NCBI GenBank assembly: GCA_036245805.1
Contig: BTRK01000003.1
Coordinates: forward strand, 9,362,001 to 9,426,000
DNA: 64,000 nt
Direction: 5' to 3'
DNA from: Pristionchus mayeri
Lineage: Eukaryota; Nematoda; Chromadorea; Rhabditida; Neodiplogasteridae
The position numbers and the translations under genes are program-made. Below, in pieces: positions 39,330 to 52,250 of this stretch. Numbering within the stretch: position 1 is the first letter of the stretch; every line of letters begins with the position of its first letter. The notes under the pieces were generated by a model. The model had not been told where the DNA came from and did no database searches. It saw only the letters and a list, made by a program, of their open reading frames with translations.

Positions 39330-39475
39330 AAGAAGCAAGATGTGAGGAGGAGGGAAGGGAAGTAGGGATCGAGAGGGAAGGGGGTGGTGTGAGAAGCGAG
39401 AGGGGAGAGGGGGTGGAAGTGGGAATAGAGAGGGTGGGGAAAAGGGGGGATGATGTGGAGGGGGGAAATATACGG
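39330..39475 (+). repeat. Polypurine (GA/GGG-rich) tract
   Basis: About 145 bases of almost uninterrupted purine, with several G runs. Confidence 0.75.
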
Positions 39476-39479
39476 CGAA

Positions 39480-42353
39480 GTATGCTTGAAAAAATCTAAA
39501 ATCATAATTAACAAATTAAATTGCAACAAGAGGCACAGCAGATGGCAATGGCGAAAATCATCAGCAGTTCTATTATCCTTCTCCTCCTTCCGTTCTGTAG
39601 ACAAGAAGATCCCACGTCTAGATTAACCAACTTCTTTCTTCTGTAGAGTGCATGTCAATTTGCGATTGAATTTGCATTAGATAATGACATTTTAAGAAAA
39701 GTTGATAAGAAATTCGCGAATTCATTCTTTAGAATCCTGTAAAAGCTGTACGACCATCAGGCACATTTACAGGTTTTCCTGAACTCGAGGTGCCGTTACG
39801 AGTCCTACTGTGCTTCTCCTAATAAGCTACGAATTCGAAATATAAGCATAGTTCAAAGTATCCTTCATCCCATCATGCTACCCCGTGCTGCTTCGTACCA
39901 CGCGCTCCCGTTTGATCAGATAAATATGACGAATTATATTTTGAATTTCTTGCACACCTCTCTATCGCAGGTGTTAGGCACATAACATCACACATAACAT
40001 TGCAAAGCGGTACAAATCCCAGCTGGCGATTACAAAACAACATACAATTGCACATTCCAGATCAGGCAAGGTTCTTGCATGAAAACCAGTCGATCGAAAA
40101 GGAGGGAAATAATTAGGGTTCGCAACAATATTCTGAACAGAATGGTTCATCGCACGCAATGAATCCGGAATGAGCCGGATGGGGAACAAATCTGTTGTTA
40201 TTCGTCAATTACTGTTAAGTCAAGTGCAAAATCGATCCCCCATACCAGGGTATGCATCTTGCAAAGCTGTCTCGGCCCATAGCGCAATCTGTTTGATCAA
40301 GTGGATACGATAATTTCATGGCGGTTTGATCTCCACTGAGGAAGGATAAAATCGCAATAGAGCCCTCACATTATTCAGCGCATCTCTATCTCTCTCTATC
40401 TCTCATCCACTCTCTTACTATTTTCATCTCGCTCAATCTTTCTCTCTTTGGCCATCCTCTTCTCTGACTCACATGACATTTTAAAAAGCTCAAGATAATT
40501 TTATGAAGGTTTGATCGCCACTGATGGAGGGTGAATTCACAATAGAGCTCTCGCGGTTTCCAGTGCAATCTAGATATCTCTCACTCTCTCGCTCTCTATC
40601 TCGTAACCACTCTCTATTTCCATCTCGCTCAATTGTTCTCTCTTTTTCCATCTTCTTCTCTGACTCGCATGTGAACAAAACATGATGGCGCGATGTTTAG
40701 ATTCCGTAGGCTACGGTGTTCCCACCGAAAAACTCAATTATTTTTTCCAGGTTAGATCAAACGTAAATGATATCTCGAGACCTACACAATCATTTGGGTC
40801 TTGTGCACATACATGTCTTGTTTCGTTCTAAAATCGAAGAGTGCTTCAAATGAAACCGAAATTTTTATAAAATAATTATAGGTAGCAATAGGAACGCACG
40901 ATGATGAATGATCATACATAATGCAGTCTCACCAAAACGAAGTCAGTAATTTATATAAATTATCGCATGAGGAATGGCACCTGTCGACCCACTGCGCTTA
41001 CTTTTAGGAAGCATTTGGTTTTCGAGGCTAAATTCCGTCTGAAGTCGACTTGGGATTTGAGCTCTGTCTTGTCCAGGCCATTCGAAATCACTTGACGATA
41101 TCTGGGCTTCTTTCCAGAACGATGGATGAAATTACACGCAGTGAATCCAACTCTTCCCATTCAAATCGCGCCCACTAAGTTCACTAGATCTGTCTGAATG
41201 GGGGGGGAGTTGAAAGAGACGGATCGCACGGCCATATTGGAATGGTACTCGTACGTGTATTCCCAGTTGTACCTGGTAAACACTATTTTCGAAGAAGACA
41301 TTTTTTTGCATTCCGAAGTGGGCAAGGAAGTTCCCAAGGAAGTGGGCACCTTGTGTTTACATAATTTTTTTGCAAGACTCAATTTGCAAACGGAACAATA
41401 TGAAGGCGTGGATTAAAACTAAGCGACAGCCTCATTGTTACAATTTATGAACTTAAAGTGTGATGCAATTACGACCATGCTTGTGTACAAAAATTACGGG
41501 AATATTATTTTTCGTCCAGGGTTACGAGAAGTGCTTTGTCTTTACTGCTCGTCATATCCAGTGTTTTGTGAAATGATGGGACCCTATAAGTTGAAGGTCT
41601 GAGTATTCAACAACGGCACTAAGCAAAAAGCATACGTGAGGTTTCCTCCCCATCATCTCTCCTCCTCATCCAGTGCAAACAAACCCTGCTCGCACTAGGG
41701 CTCAGTCGATGGAAGAGTAGACCTCCTCTCTATTGGCAGACGCGCCACAGTGCAAATCGATTTCACCACTTGGGCACGATCTAGCAAACAAAGCGTGCTA
41801 TAGATCCTGAACAAAAGGCGTTTTTTTGGAATTGTATCATCACACGAACTATTTCAAAGACGGTTGGGAATCTATCTAGAATGAAAAGACCGGGTTCTAC
41901 TCTCTCAAGCACTATTTAACAGAAGATTAACATATCCTGCTCATTCGAGCACGACTTTAAGCCTCATCAATTAGTCAAACCGAAATTGGATACGCCAGTG
42001 GATGATATTCCTATGATGGGAGGAGAATCTGTGGGCGCCTGGGATATCAATCTACACTCACAGAGCCCGAATATAAACCAGCCGGCTAGGGAGAAAAATC
42101 CTTTTTTTCCAGCGACTTTATTTTCATTAGCGGCATAATTTCGTATTATTTCCATGCAGAGCACCATCACGCCCGTTCTATAGATCGAATTTCCGACTTT
42201 TATCCCGCTCTTCTCGTTTTTGCCAGTCCTCGCTAAACTATCACAAACAGAGAACACTTTTTACATGTTTTTGTTCGTTTGAGAGGATAATTGCTCAGCT
42301 TTCACGTTTTCCTTGATCTTGTTTCAAAATTCTTGAATTTAAAATGTGCATAG
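39480..42353. other. No firm gene; contains a 185-bp tandem duplication
   Basis: Short frames without motifs. 40310-40480 and 40490-40670 are a diverged tandem duplication (GGTTTGATC.CCACTGA then CT-rich, then TTCTCTGACTC.CATG). Confidence 0.5.
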
Positions 42354-45300
42354 ATGCCATTGCCACCAAGTCCATCGGAAAGTAGCTGCAGTAGTAGCAG
42401 CTTTAGCAGCAGAAGCTCGATAAATGCGGTAATTCGTGACTCCGCAAAGCCTACAATATGTGGCATGTGCTTCAGGAAAGCTCACGGAATGCACTATGGC
42501 GTAAGTGGGTTAATTTTGCTAATTTTGAGATAATGAATAAGGTGTCTTATTTTTTTCAAAAACAGATTGATATAGTGTATTGCGCATACCATCGTCATCT
42601 ATTCAATCATCTATTCATCGTCATCTATTCATCTATCGTCATCTATTCATGTAATCTATTCAAGACATAATTCGATGAAATATCAGGTTGCATCGTGCAT
42701 TACTTGCAAAACCTTCTTTCGAAGGAGTTTATTGAATGAGAAGGAAATGGTTTGTAGGAAGAAGAAGGAGTGTTCTCAACCGTTCGAATGTAAGGTGCTT
42801 GTTGTTATACTATTAATGTAATTTTGCTCAGTTTGGACAATTCCCTCCAATGCTCAACGCAGTGGTCAATGTGCTTGGTGTCGTGGTTCGATTTGTGAAA
42901 CTTGGAATGAATCCCCGAGGTAAGTAGCCAAATTAAAGTATGCGAAACCCATGTGAGAACGATTTAATCGTGAAAATTTAAACCCACATTGTTGATGAGA
43001 GCGCACAATTGTATTTTTCAGCTGTTCTACCTGGCTCATCTTACGATCTTCTCGATCTTCCCAATGCTGCCAAACTACTTTCCACATGCATGCAATATCA
43101 GGGCATGAACCAGTCGAAATTATCTGCGCAGGATGTGAGAACTATCATTGAATTATTGCGAAACTCCACCTTTAAATGTAGATCGACGATTTTTTGCGGA
43201 GCATTAGCCAGTGCGACATCAAACATCGACAATTGAGGATGTTAGTTTATATGTCGAATGATATTTACCTTAACTTGTAAATATTAAGGTCTGATTTCAA
43301 TCCTTCCCGAGAAAAGCAATTTGAGTGGCGATTGGAAGATTACTTACGGCAACCTCTCGAAATGGAAGCTAATATAAGAAATACATTTGGAATACAACAT
43401 GTGCTGAAGAAGGTACAGTCGCGAGCATAAGTCACCGGGCACTTTTGGAATGGGTTTGAATTTTTAACCAGGAAAATTTCAATTCTGCAACTAGGATGTT
43501 ATGCAGAAATTCATCGGAGATTTTTCTTTTTGATAGTGGGGTATGACGCAAGCGCACAGTCGTTGCGTAGTGATGACGCAATCAAAACGTAATTTTTCAA
43601 AACGGCATTATTCGTACATGGATTTTTTCCAACTCGCCAAACTTTCTGAGGTTGGAGTCATGCCCGAGGCCTACCCAGAAAAAAAAATTGAGGTTGCTGC
43701 GCGACCGCAGATTTGATGCAGCCAAGGCATCAAAATTATCGCCATCATGAGTCAAGATGATCCTTGCAATACGACAACAATATCTGGAAATTTACCCTCA
43801 GGGTACGAAAAAGTCATTTTTTGGATGACCATTTTCAGGACATTCATAAATATGTGGGATATGTAGGTAAAAATCTGGTTTTTTGCATAGGAATGTTCAA
43901 AATGTATTGAACATCTGAAGGCGAGAGAGTGCAGACGACGAGAGTGAGTAAACAAGGTGTTTCCCGACCCTAGTATTCCTCCGAAAACTGTTCGCAAAGA
44001 GCAGGAAAGATATCCAATCGCTCGAAAAAAGTTGGGAAAAAAAATCAAAAACCAGATTTTTACCTACATGTCCCACATAGTTATGAATGTCCTAAAAAAT
44101 CCAAAATAATGATTTTTCGTACCTGAAAGCAAATTTTGAGATATTGTTGTCATATTGTAAGGATCATCTTGACTCATGATGGCGATCATGTTGATGCCTT
44201 AAATCAGTCTCTAGCTTGACTAGGAGCGGAGATATATGAATTTTCGACCTCGATATTGCAGCAAGGCTGCAGCAAATGTGCGGTCGCGCAGCAACCTCAA
44301 AAAAAATTTCTGGGTAGGCCTCGGGCATGACTCCAACCTCAGAAAGTTTGGCGAGCTGAGAAAAATCTATATAAGAATAATGCCGTTTTGAAAAAGTACA
44401 TTTTGAATGCGTCATCACTACGCAACGACTATGCGATTGTGTCATACCCCAATATCAAAAAGAAAAATCTCCGATGAATTTGGTGCAACATCCTAGTTGC
44501 AGAATTGCAATTTTTCCGGTTAAAAAATTCAAACCCATTCCAAAAGTGTCCGGTGACTTATGCTCGCGACTGTACGTAATGATTTGATTTTAATCATGCG
44601 TGTGAAGTAGTTGTTTCAGAACTGGCCGTACGTTGATATTATTTGTGCGATTGAATATGTCAAGTACTTTGTCGCCACATTTGCTCCGAACCTGCATACT
44701 TCAGATAAGGTGGGAATCGCTCATAGTTCAATTACGATTGAACGATAGCATTCCAGGAAAAACATGTTTAGAATATTTTCTTTACAGATAGCGATTATTC
44801 GCGACAGTGTGGTTCAATTGTCGCTCCTGGAAATGCATTATTACTCATGGTCAGCGGGCTACCGACATGTTACGTATCCCGATGGACAGATATGCGAGTA
44901 AGCATGCACATGTGTTCAACATATTAAAGAACTAACAAAACTGAAATTTTCAGTTAGTTTAATGTAATTTCAAAACGTTATTCATTCGTTAGTTTTCAGA
45001 ACACGCTCAAATGCTGATCTATTTCATTCGAAAATCGCCTCCATTGCCCTCACGAGGACTGAACTCGCAGTGATGAAGGCTCTTATAATATGCAAATCAG
45101 GTTAGTTTTCTGATCCATTCACCCGAAAACAAGTTTATCTCCAGATGGGGTTTCGTCTCATGTGCAGTCGAATCTGGAAGAGCTAAAATCTAAATTGATC
45201 AAAGTGCGTTGTTCTTGCAATATCTCAAGTTCATTTAGGCCCAAATATAGGTGCTTACAAGGCTTACAATTAGCGGCAGAAGCTCAGTTGGTGACATAAA

Positions 45301-45470
45301 GAGGTTCACGTCGATAATTGACACTCTGTATGCCCTTGAATTTCAAGTAATTTGTTCAATTATTATATTTTCTAAACGCAAATTTCCAGAAGTCGATCGA
45401 GGTGCAAAATCATGTGATCAACTATTTAAACAAGCCGGAACCTCGGATATTGCGCGAGATATTTCTTTGA
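42354..45470 (+). CDS. Nuclear hormone receptor, probably disabled
   Basis: Ligand-type nuclear receptor of the expanded nematode class. Exons: 42354-42500, 42687-42789, 42832-42919, 43022-about 43168, 43289-43412, 44620-44709, 44788-44897, 45000-45100, 45145-45203, 45251-45346 and 45390-45470 (TGA). The start ATG 42354 opens a Ser-rich N-terminus. The DNA-binding domain shows CGMCFRKAHGMHYG / ASCITCKTFFRRS (first zinc finger and P-box helix), CRKKKEC, QCAWCR and KLGMNPR. The ligand-binding part includes the EMEANIRNTF to NWPYVDIICAIEYVKYF region. Phases are consistent from exon 5 on. Exon 3 lacks 2 nt between CRGSIC and KLGM, where family spacing and exon phase both require them, and the exon 4/5 phases also disagree by one. 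A fold-back transposon lies in the intron after exon 5. Pseudogene or assembly error; target genes unknown. Confidence 0.75.
43416..44572. mobile_element. 1.16-kb fold-back transposon in NHR intron
   Basis: Outer ends CAGTCGCGAGCATAAGTCAC and its mirror, flanked by TA (43414-43415 and 44573-44574). Long mirrored arms (about 43416-43870 and 44050-44572) cover almost the whole element. No transposase. Insertion is at the TA within the donor GTACGT, turning it into GTACAG. Confidence 0.9.
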
Positions 45471-46039
45471 AAAGTTGAACGATTCGCATATTTTTATTTC
45501 GTCAATAAATGACATTTTCCCCCTAGCATAGCGAATATAGCTGATATGGGAATATATACATGAAAATGCATATGCCAAACCTTTTCTTGATAGTAATACA
45601 TTATATGTGGGTGAATATAATGCATTGTTACGAAGTGTCAATTACGAAGTGGTGTAGCAATCTAAGGCGCCCTCCCATTCCATATCACTTTGGTTCGGTT
45701 CCCAGCAGTGACACCTCCCCAATAAGGTCACGTCCACTTCCTGCCCACTGGAAGTGGACGTGACTAGATCGCGCATGTAAATAGATACGTAGAATAGATT
45801 TCTCCTTCCGGACTGATCTAGACTTTCGTAGACACTGGCCTTGCAGTGTACACCGCTCATGACTTGTGTGTCTGATTCGGGAATATCAGTACATTTTTAT
45901 ATGTGTACACTGTTGTAAGGTGATGCTGATGAAATTTCATCTATAGTGTATAGTGTTATCTATCGATCTATATGATGCCGGTCGTCTAAGAATCGGCACA
46001 TGTCTGGCACAGTGAAATTTCGAAAACATGTGTAAAGGG
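45471..46039. other. NHR 3' flank
   Basis: No gene seen. Contains a short perfect hairpin, GTCCACTTCC / GGAAGTGGAC, at about 45731-45760. Confidence 0.45.
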
Positions 46040-46895
46040 GTTCTCGATGATGCTGAGCATCATGGCCTACTTTATTATGGACCAATTCGGCTGGCTGCAT
46101 GTCGGATTTTGTACGTTTTGTATCGTTTTTCTCCGATAACACAAGGCGTATACCAGCTATTGCTCTGAAATTTGAATGCCACCCCTTTTGGGTTATGTAG
46201 AATCAAATTATGCAGATCTGGTAGCATCATTGTTATTGCGATCTGAAGATGCGTTTACATGTGGAGATGCGTCTCGTCAATACGATCATTTTTTCGTATG
46301 ATATGTATGGGTTTATAAGTTCGCGATGTTTTGTTACATGTGTTTTTACATCTTCAATTTGAAGGCCTCCCTATCGCGAGGAATTATGAATGAGAGAAGG
46401 AATTATGTTTCACTTCGCAAAGGGCAAATATATTGTATCTTTATTTACGAAGTGAAACACAATAAATTCTCTCATTCGTCTTGCCTCGCGCTCAGTTGCG
46501 CGGCGTCAATGAGAGGGAGTCCCTCGAAATGAAGATGAAAAAATACATGTTCCAAAACATCGGGAACCTATAAACTTATACATAGCATATGAAAAAATGA
46601 TCGTATTGACGAGACGCATCTCCTCATGTAAACGCCTGACCCTACACTTTTCTAGTATTCGAGAAAATTTTTATAATTCAGATCGCAATAACAATGATGC
46701 TACCAGATCTGCATAATTGGGTTCTACATGGCCTAATTGGGGTGGCATTCAACTTTCAGAGCAATAGCTTGTATACTTCTTATGTTATCGGGTAAAACGA
46801 TACAAAACGGAAAAAAATCCGACCTGCAGCCCGGCTGCACCGGTCGGATTGGTGCAAAATGAAGTTGACCATGATACTCAGCATCATCGTGAAAT
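46040..46895. repeat. Palindrome, about 855 bp
   Basis: Arms 46040-46422 and 46443-46895, mirrored with indels (for example TTTGAATGCCACCCC / GGGGTGGCATTCAA, and GATGATGCTGAGCATCAT near the left end). The spacer is about 20 bp. No coding potential. Confidence 0.85.
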
Positions 46896-48342
46896 AATAC
46901 ACATTCGGCAATTTTTCAATCACCTTAACTTTAGAATTCAACCTTAGTTGAGTTCCAAAAGCGAGGTCAGGATATGTTTAATGAACCCATTGCATGATGC
47001 AGATACGGCGGCTCAATTTACGAACTAGCTACACTTACTGAAATGTATGCGGCAGAATTCGTCTTGTACACTTCGATGGACGAGCTGGCTGAAGCACCAG
47101 TGTACGTCTAAATTCCACAGAGGTATTCAATGGCTTACTCAAATAATCACAAAAAAATGTGTTAACGAACATATTTTATAAAGTATGAAAGCAAACCAAC
47201 TATGTTTCCATCAAAGAGGTTCACAATGTAGTCTCCGGGTTTCCCCTGAAATGAACAATTGGTGATTTTTTTGAAAAAAAAAAATTACCTCGCATCCTTG
47301 TCGATCCAGCTTTGTAGAGCAGAAAACATCGACATCCTGCATAGTAAGCTATGTCTTTTTATATGCAATCTATTTAACTTTTCGAAGTATGCTTTTTGCA
47401 CAATGTTTCTGTTGGAATGGTGACCAAAAAAAATTCACCAAACACCGAAATTTAACCGAAAACGCAAGAACGGCCATCGAACATGTACTTAGTCAGGGAA
47501 GAGCAAGTTCAATGCCGAATATTGCGCACCGTCATTCCAGTATCCGCTATCCCACATGTTCCAATAACATCCGAGGTTGCAATCCTGGTCGAGGTCTTAA
47601 CGAATTTAATGAGGAAAACACCAATTTGCGATACCTCGATAATAGTAACCGTTCGATGGTTTGAAATCAATAGGAGATCCGTCGATCCACTCCCATTTCT
47701 TCGTTGTTATATTGCGCACAATTCCTAGAAATGAAAATCACGATAATCACAAATAATTGTTCACCTAGCATCATTACGTTCTTCTTTCGCGAAATCCAGT
47801 ATGCTTGATCCTAAAATATGATTTGAAATTTATGAATCGGTAAATCGTGCCAACTTCTTGGCTTTGAATGATAACGGGCATTCCATGGTAAAATCTATCA
47901 ATCAGACGATTAACTAGGATTAACAATTCGAAGTCGGGCGCGAATTCGCATCCGCCTCCTCCGCGTGTGTTGATAAATCCGATGATGGGGAAGTGATCGC
48001 GAATTCGCATTCGACTTCCAATTTCCAACCCTATTGCTCACCGTTCTGCCAGTTCCCGCTGTCCCACATGTTTCAATAACATCCGAGCCTACAGTTTTGA
48101 TCCAGATCTAAAATATTTTTTAAAAACTTTTCAACATCATGTTCATTGAATTATTTAATTTGAAAGCTCGTTATATTTTATTTCCGTAAGTGTTAACAAA
48201 CATTTCAATACCTCGGTAGTAGTATCCGTTCGACGGTTTGAAGTTAATGGGCGACCCATCGATCCATTCCCATTTCCAAGTCATGGCATTACAGACAATT
48301 CCTAGAAATTCCATGGCTAAAACAACCGGCTCTGTTACACTT

Positions 48343-48568
48343 TAGAGGTCCCATGTCAGTTTCGAGGTCCCATGACAGTTTAGAGGTCCCAAGTGTCAGT
48401 TTAGAGGTTCCAAGGTATGCTCTGTCAGATTAGAGGTCCCAACCAGTTTAGAGGTCCCATACATTTTAGAGGTCCCATGACATTTGCCAGTATAGAGGTC
48501 CCATGGTACTGTCAGTTTAGAGGTCCCATCCAGATTAGAGGTCCCATCGGTTTAGAGGTCCCAAGAAA
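48343..48568 (+). repeat. Minisatellite array L (TTTAGAGGTCCCA units)
   Basis: About 11 units of a 14-29 base repeat with core TTTAGAGGTCCCA. Its reverse complement forms array R at 53170-53445. Confidence 0.9.
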
Positions 48569-49331
48569 TCCGACAACTCTCTATGCTTGTCGATTACCTT
48601 CAGAACATTCTGGCAACTGTAACATATATTCGGCGACATTCAAACATTCTGACGGCCTCTAGAGATGGTCGACAACCCTCAAAAAATTATAAATGCTCTG
48701 AAAGTTTGTCGACAGACATCAGAAAATGTGGACGGCTCTGAGAGTTTCTGAGAGATAGAGAGAGACAAATTCGGTGGTCACTCACAAATGGTCGATGACC
48801 ATCAGAAAATGTTGACAGAAAATTCAGAGACATAGCATTGGACATTGTATGAGGTCCTTCATGATTTTATTATTGATGACAGGGCTGTTTTTGATCCGGG
48901 TCTTCGTAATTTTACAGTTGTTGTAAAAATTGAATGAAAGCCATCGGAATAAGGGGTGGGGGTTCTAATGAATGTTTGATTATTCCGAAAAACATCGGAA
49001 TTTTAGCAGGACCTTCGTAATTTTCTGAATGAATTCCGAATCTGAATACCACATTCGTAATTGTCTGAGGGACATCGGATATTTCACAAGGTCGCTTTAC
49101 ATTCCTGAAGGTCGTAAACCGTCATTTCTCAGATACATAAGATTTTATGAGGACCGTCAGAATTTTTAGAAGGCCATGTCGCATCTGGGAAGGTCGAAAT
49201 AATATTTGAAATTCTGTGGGGCATCTGGAGAGTCAGAATTGCATTGAATGATGTTCATCAAGTCTAGGGACCGTCAGAATTTTCTGAAGACCGTCTGATC
49301 AATCAATTTATCATGTCAGGCAATAAGGTGC

Positions 49332-52250
49332 TCAGATGAGGATGGGGCGGTACTCTTCATAAGTTGCATTCCACCAGTGTTTGCCAATAGCTCGGGTCAA
49401 ATCATCTCTCCATCGTACATGAGGCTTCCCAGGGGGGCGCTTCCTATTGTATGGCGTCCACACCGTAGTGGCACGGCTCCACTGCTCGTCCCATTCTCCT
49501 GACCAGGGCCCAGCGCGCTTTCCTTTTCAGTCCTTCCTCGATCAAATCCCTCAGCTTCGTGATCCCGCGCACGCGTTCATTCCTCCAGCGATCTTTCAGC
49601 GTGACTCCCAACATCTTTCTCTCCATCTTTCTTTGGGTAACACTCAGCCGCTCTTTCTCACTCGCCCTCATCGCCCAAACTTCGCTTCCGTAGAGTACGG
49701 CAGCCGTCACGCAGCTCTCGAAGACTCTTCTCCTGGTCTTGATGGGTAGAAGGCGGGAGGACAGCAGATATGATAGCTTGCTCCAGGCGAACCACCCTAG
49801 TCGAATCCTGTGTTCGATCTCGTCAGGGTGATCTAGTGGGAGACTGATCTTCCCTCCGAGATAGGTGGCTGATTCAACGAAATCGAACTGTAGATTGTCG
49901 ATAATTATTGGATTTCGGGTTGTTGTACAGGAGGTGAGTAGGTTGGTCTTATTTGAATTCACCTCGAGACCAACTCTACTGGAAGCGTCCATCAGCTTTT
50001 TCAGCATTATCTCCATTTCCGGGCGAGACTTCGCAACAAGAGCTACGTCATCGGCGTATTCCAAGTGGCAAAAATTCCTTCCATCAATTCGAATCCCGTC
50101 GTTCTCCCAGTCGATGTCATTCATGGCTGAGCAAAGCACCGCATTGAAGAGACGAGGGGAGAGGGTATCCCCTTGCCTGACTCCTCTTCGCACAGTGACT
50201 GGTACGAGTTCCTCGTTTACTCTGATGAGGGTAGAGGAAGACTCGTAGATGCGGCGCAGCAGGTGGACGAGGGTAGGATGGGCTCCGAACGAGTAGAGGG
50301 CTTGCCAACATGCTCCCCATTCCACGCAATCGAATGCTTTCTTGAAGTCGACGAATGCGAAATAGACCGGGATACCATATTCCGAGGTTCTTTCTGCGAC
50401 CTGCTTGAAGGAATGCAGGTTGTCGAGGGCGCTATACCCACTCGGTTTGGGAAGCCAGTTTGGGTGGGCGACTCAGTCTCTTCGAGCACCGTCTCGAGTC
50501 TTTTCAGAATCACCTTGGTCATGGTTTTCAGGGTTACGGTGAGCAAGGAGATGGGGCAGAAGTTTCCGACGTTGGTGGGATCTCCTTTCTTGTGCAGAAG
50601 AGTAACCACTCCTTCGGTCAAATCGCGTGGGACGGCTCCATCTTCTACCAGATAGTTGAGGAGATCAGCGATGATGGGGGCGAGGTGGTGTCGCGAGTGG
50701 AATAGCATATCAGGGAGAATGCCATCCAACCCGGGGGAGTGACCACACTTGAGTAGAGACATAGCTTCGCTGACTTCATCGGGTAGGAAGGGCGGAAGAG
50801 GATCGGGTGGTTGAGGAGGGATTGCGAGTGGGACCTGAACTGCAGGGGTGTAGAGATCCTCGAAGAAGCGCTTGACAGCTGTCTCGGTGGCTGCTTGAGA
50901 GAGAGCACCAGTGACAGGGTCGGGGACGAGGAGGCGCTTCTTTGAGGTGTGCAGACTCAGCATGCTCTTCACGATGCTCCTTCACATGGTTGCTGATTGC
51001 CGTGCTTGTGCCTCATTTCGCTTCCTGATGTCATCGACGAGACTCGTCCGGGCAGCTTTGCAGGCAGCTGAGTAGGCGACAGTTCCTTGGGGATTGGATT
51101 GCAATTGATGCCGCATCGCTAGGAGATTCCGTGTTCCACTCGAGATCCAAGGCGGGGATTGGCGCTTCCTCCAACAGTTCATTGCCGCGGTCTCCGTGAA
51201 AGCCTTTACCGTAGCATAGGCATCGGCGGCAGAACTGGGGTGGGCAAGGGGCAGTGACGCGAGAAGGGATGCGTTGGCAGTAAAAGCAGATCGATCGAAG
51301 TCTAACCGCTCCCTGCATCTTTTCTGCCTCATCTTGCCAGGGAGGGAGAGGCACATCCGGGCAAGGCGATGGTCGGAGTCAAACTCAAACCATCCAATGA
51401 CTCCGCAATTGACTACTCTCGCTGTGGTGGGCGCTGCAACGTAGTCAATTTGGTGGAATGAGGAGCCGTTGGGGGATCGCCATGTCCAGATTCGACCGTG
51501 CCGTCTCTTGGGAAACGTGTTCTGGATGCGCAGTCTATTCCTCACGCAGAGCTCAGTGAAACAGCGTCCGCGTGAGTTCGGTGTGGGAGAGGCGAAGTTA
51601 CCGACAAATCTTTCATTGCCAGGTTCCCTCGCTACTCTACAGTTGAAATCACCGACTAGAACTGGCATAAGGCCTCTGGGCGCACTCTGCAGAGCAGTCT
51701 CAACCTGGTCTAGGAAGTCATCGTAAGCGTTGTCATCGTAGGAAGACGTGGGAGCATACGCGCAGACCAGGAAGAGCCGTAGTTCGGGGAGGAAGAGAGT
51801 GGCCAGACGAGGGGAGAGGCCATTGAACACCGCACCGCGCGCAAGGTGCGGTCGAAGCAAGAATGCGACGCCATGGGAAGCAGTGGGCCCGCCCGAGTGG
51901 TAGACTACAGTGCCTGAGGATGTAAGATTGAACGAGGCACAACCCACAATCCTTGCTTCCTGCACTGCAATCACGTCCCACTTGATCTTGTCGAGGGCGA
52001 GCTCCATCTCAGTCTGCTTCTCCCTTGGACCGAGCGTCCTGGCGTTGATGGTGCCGATGTAGAAGCGGCGACCCATCGTAGTGGCGTACAACTCCCGCGT
52101 GCCAAACGCTTCTGGGAGAGGGACTCTGGGCGGGCGGAACCGGAGACGGGGAGACGAAATCGCACTCGACCGCTCGCCGCACACTTGAGAACCCAGAAAT
52201 GACCGTCTGAAAGCGCTATCAAAATTTGATGGAGGTCGTCGGGCTTCCAT
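49332..52250 (-). mobile_element. RTE-type LINE retrotransposon, nearly full ORF
   Basis: Single long reading frame from 52250 to about 49332. The N-terminal part is an APE-like endonuclease (GTINARTL, VQEAR, LVGDFNC and SDHR motifs). The reverse transcriptase has LLKCGHSPGLDGI, VDFKKAFDCVEW, RGVRQGDTLSP and the catalytic YADDVAL. The tail includes HVRWRDDLTRAIG, typical of RTE elements. Order (endonuclease then RT), size and tail fit RTE/RTE-1-like LINEs. Defects: TGA at 50982-50984, a frameshift near 50435 and another near 49440. Few lesions suggest a young insertion. It lies in intron 1 of the lectin gene, same strand. Confidence 0.9.

Noticed and set aside
48343..48568. CRISPR array
   Set aside because: Units are irregular with variable, very short spacers, in a eukaryotic intron; it is a minisatellite.
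49447..50705. Long plus-strand frames opposite the LINE
   Set aside because: They are antisense shadows of the GC-rich reverse transcriptase frame and show no domain.
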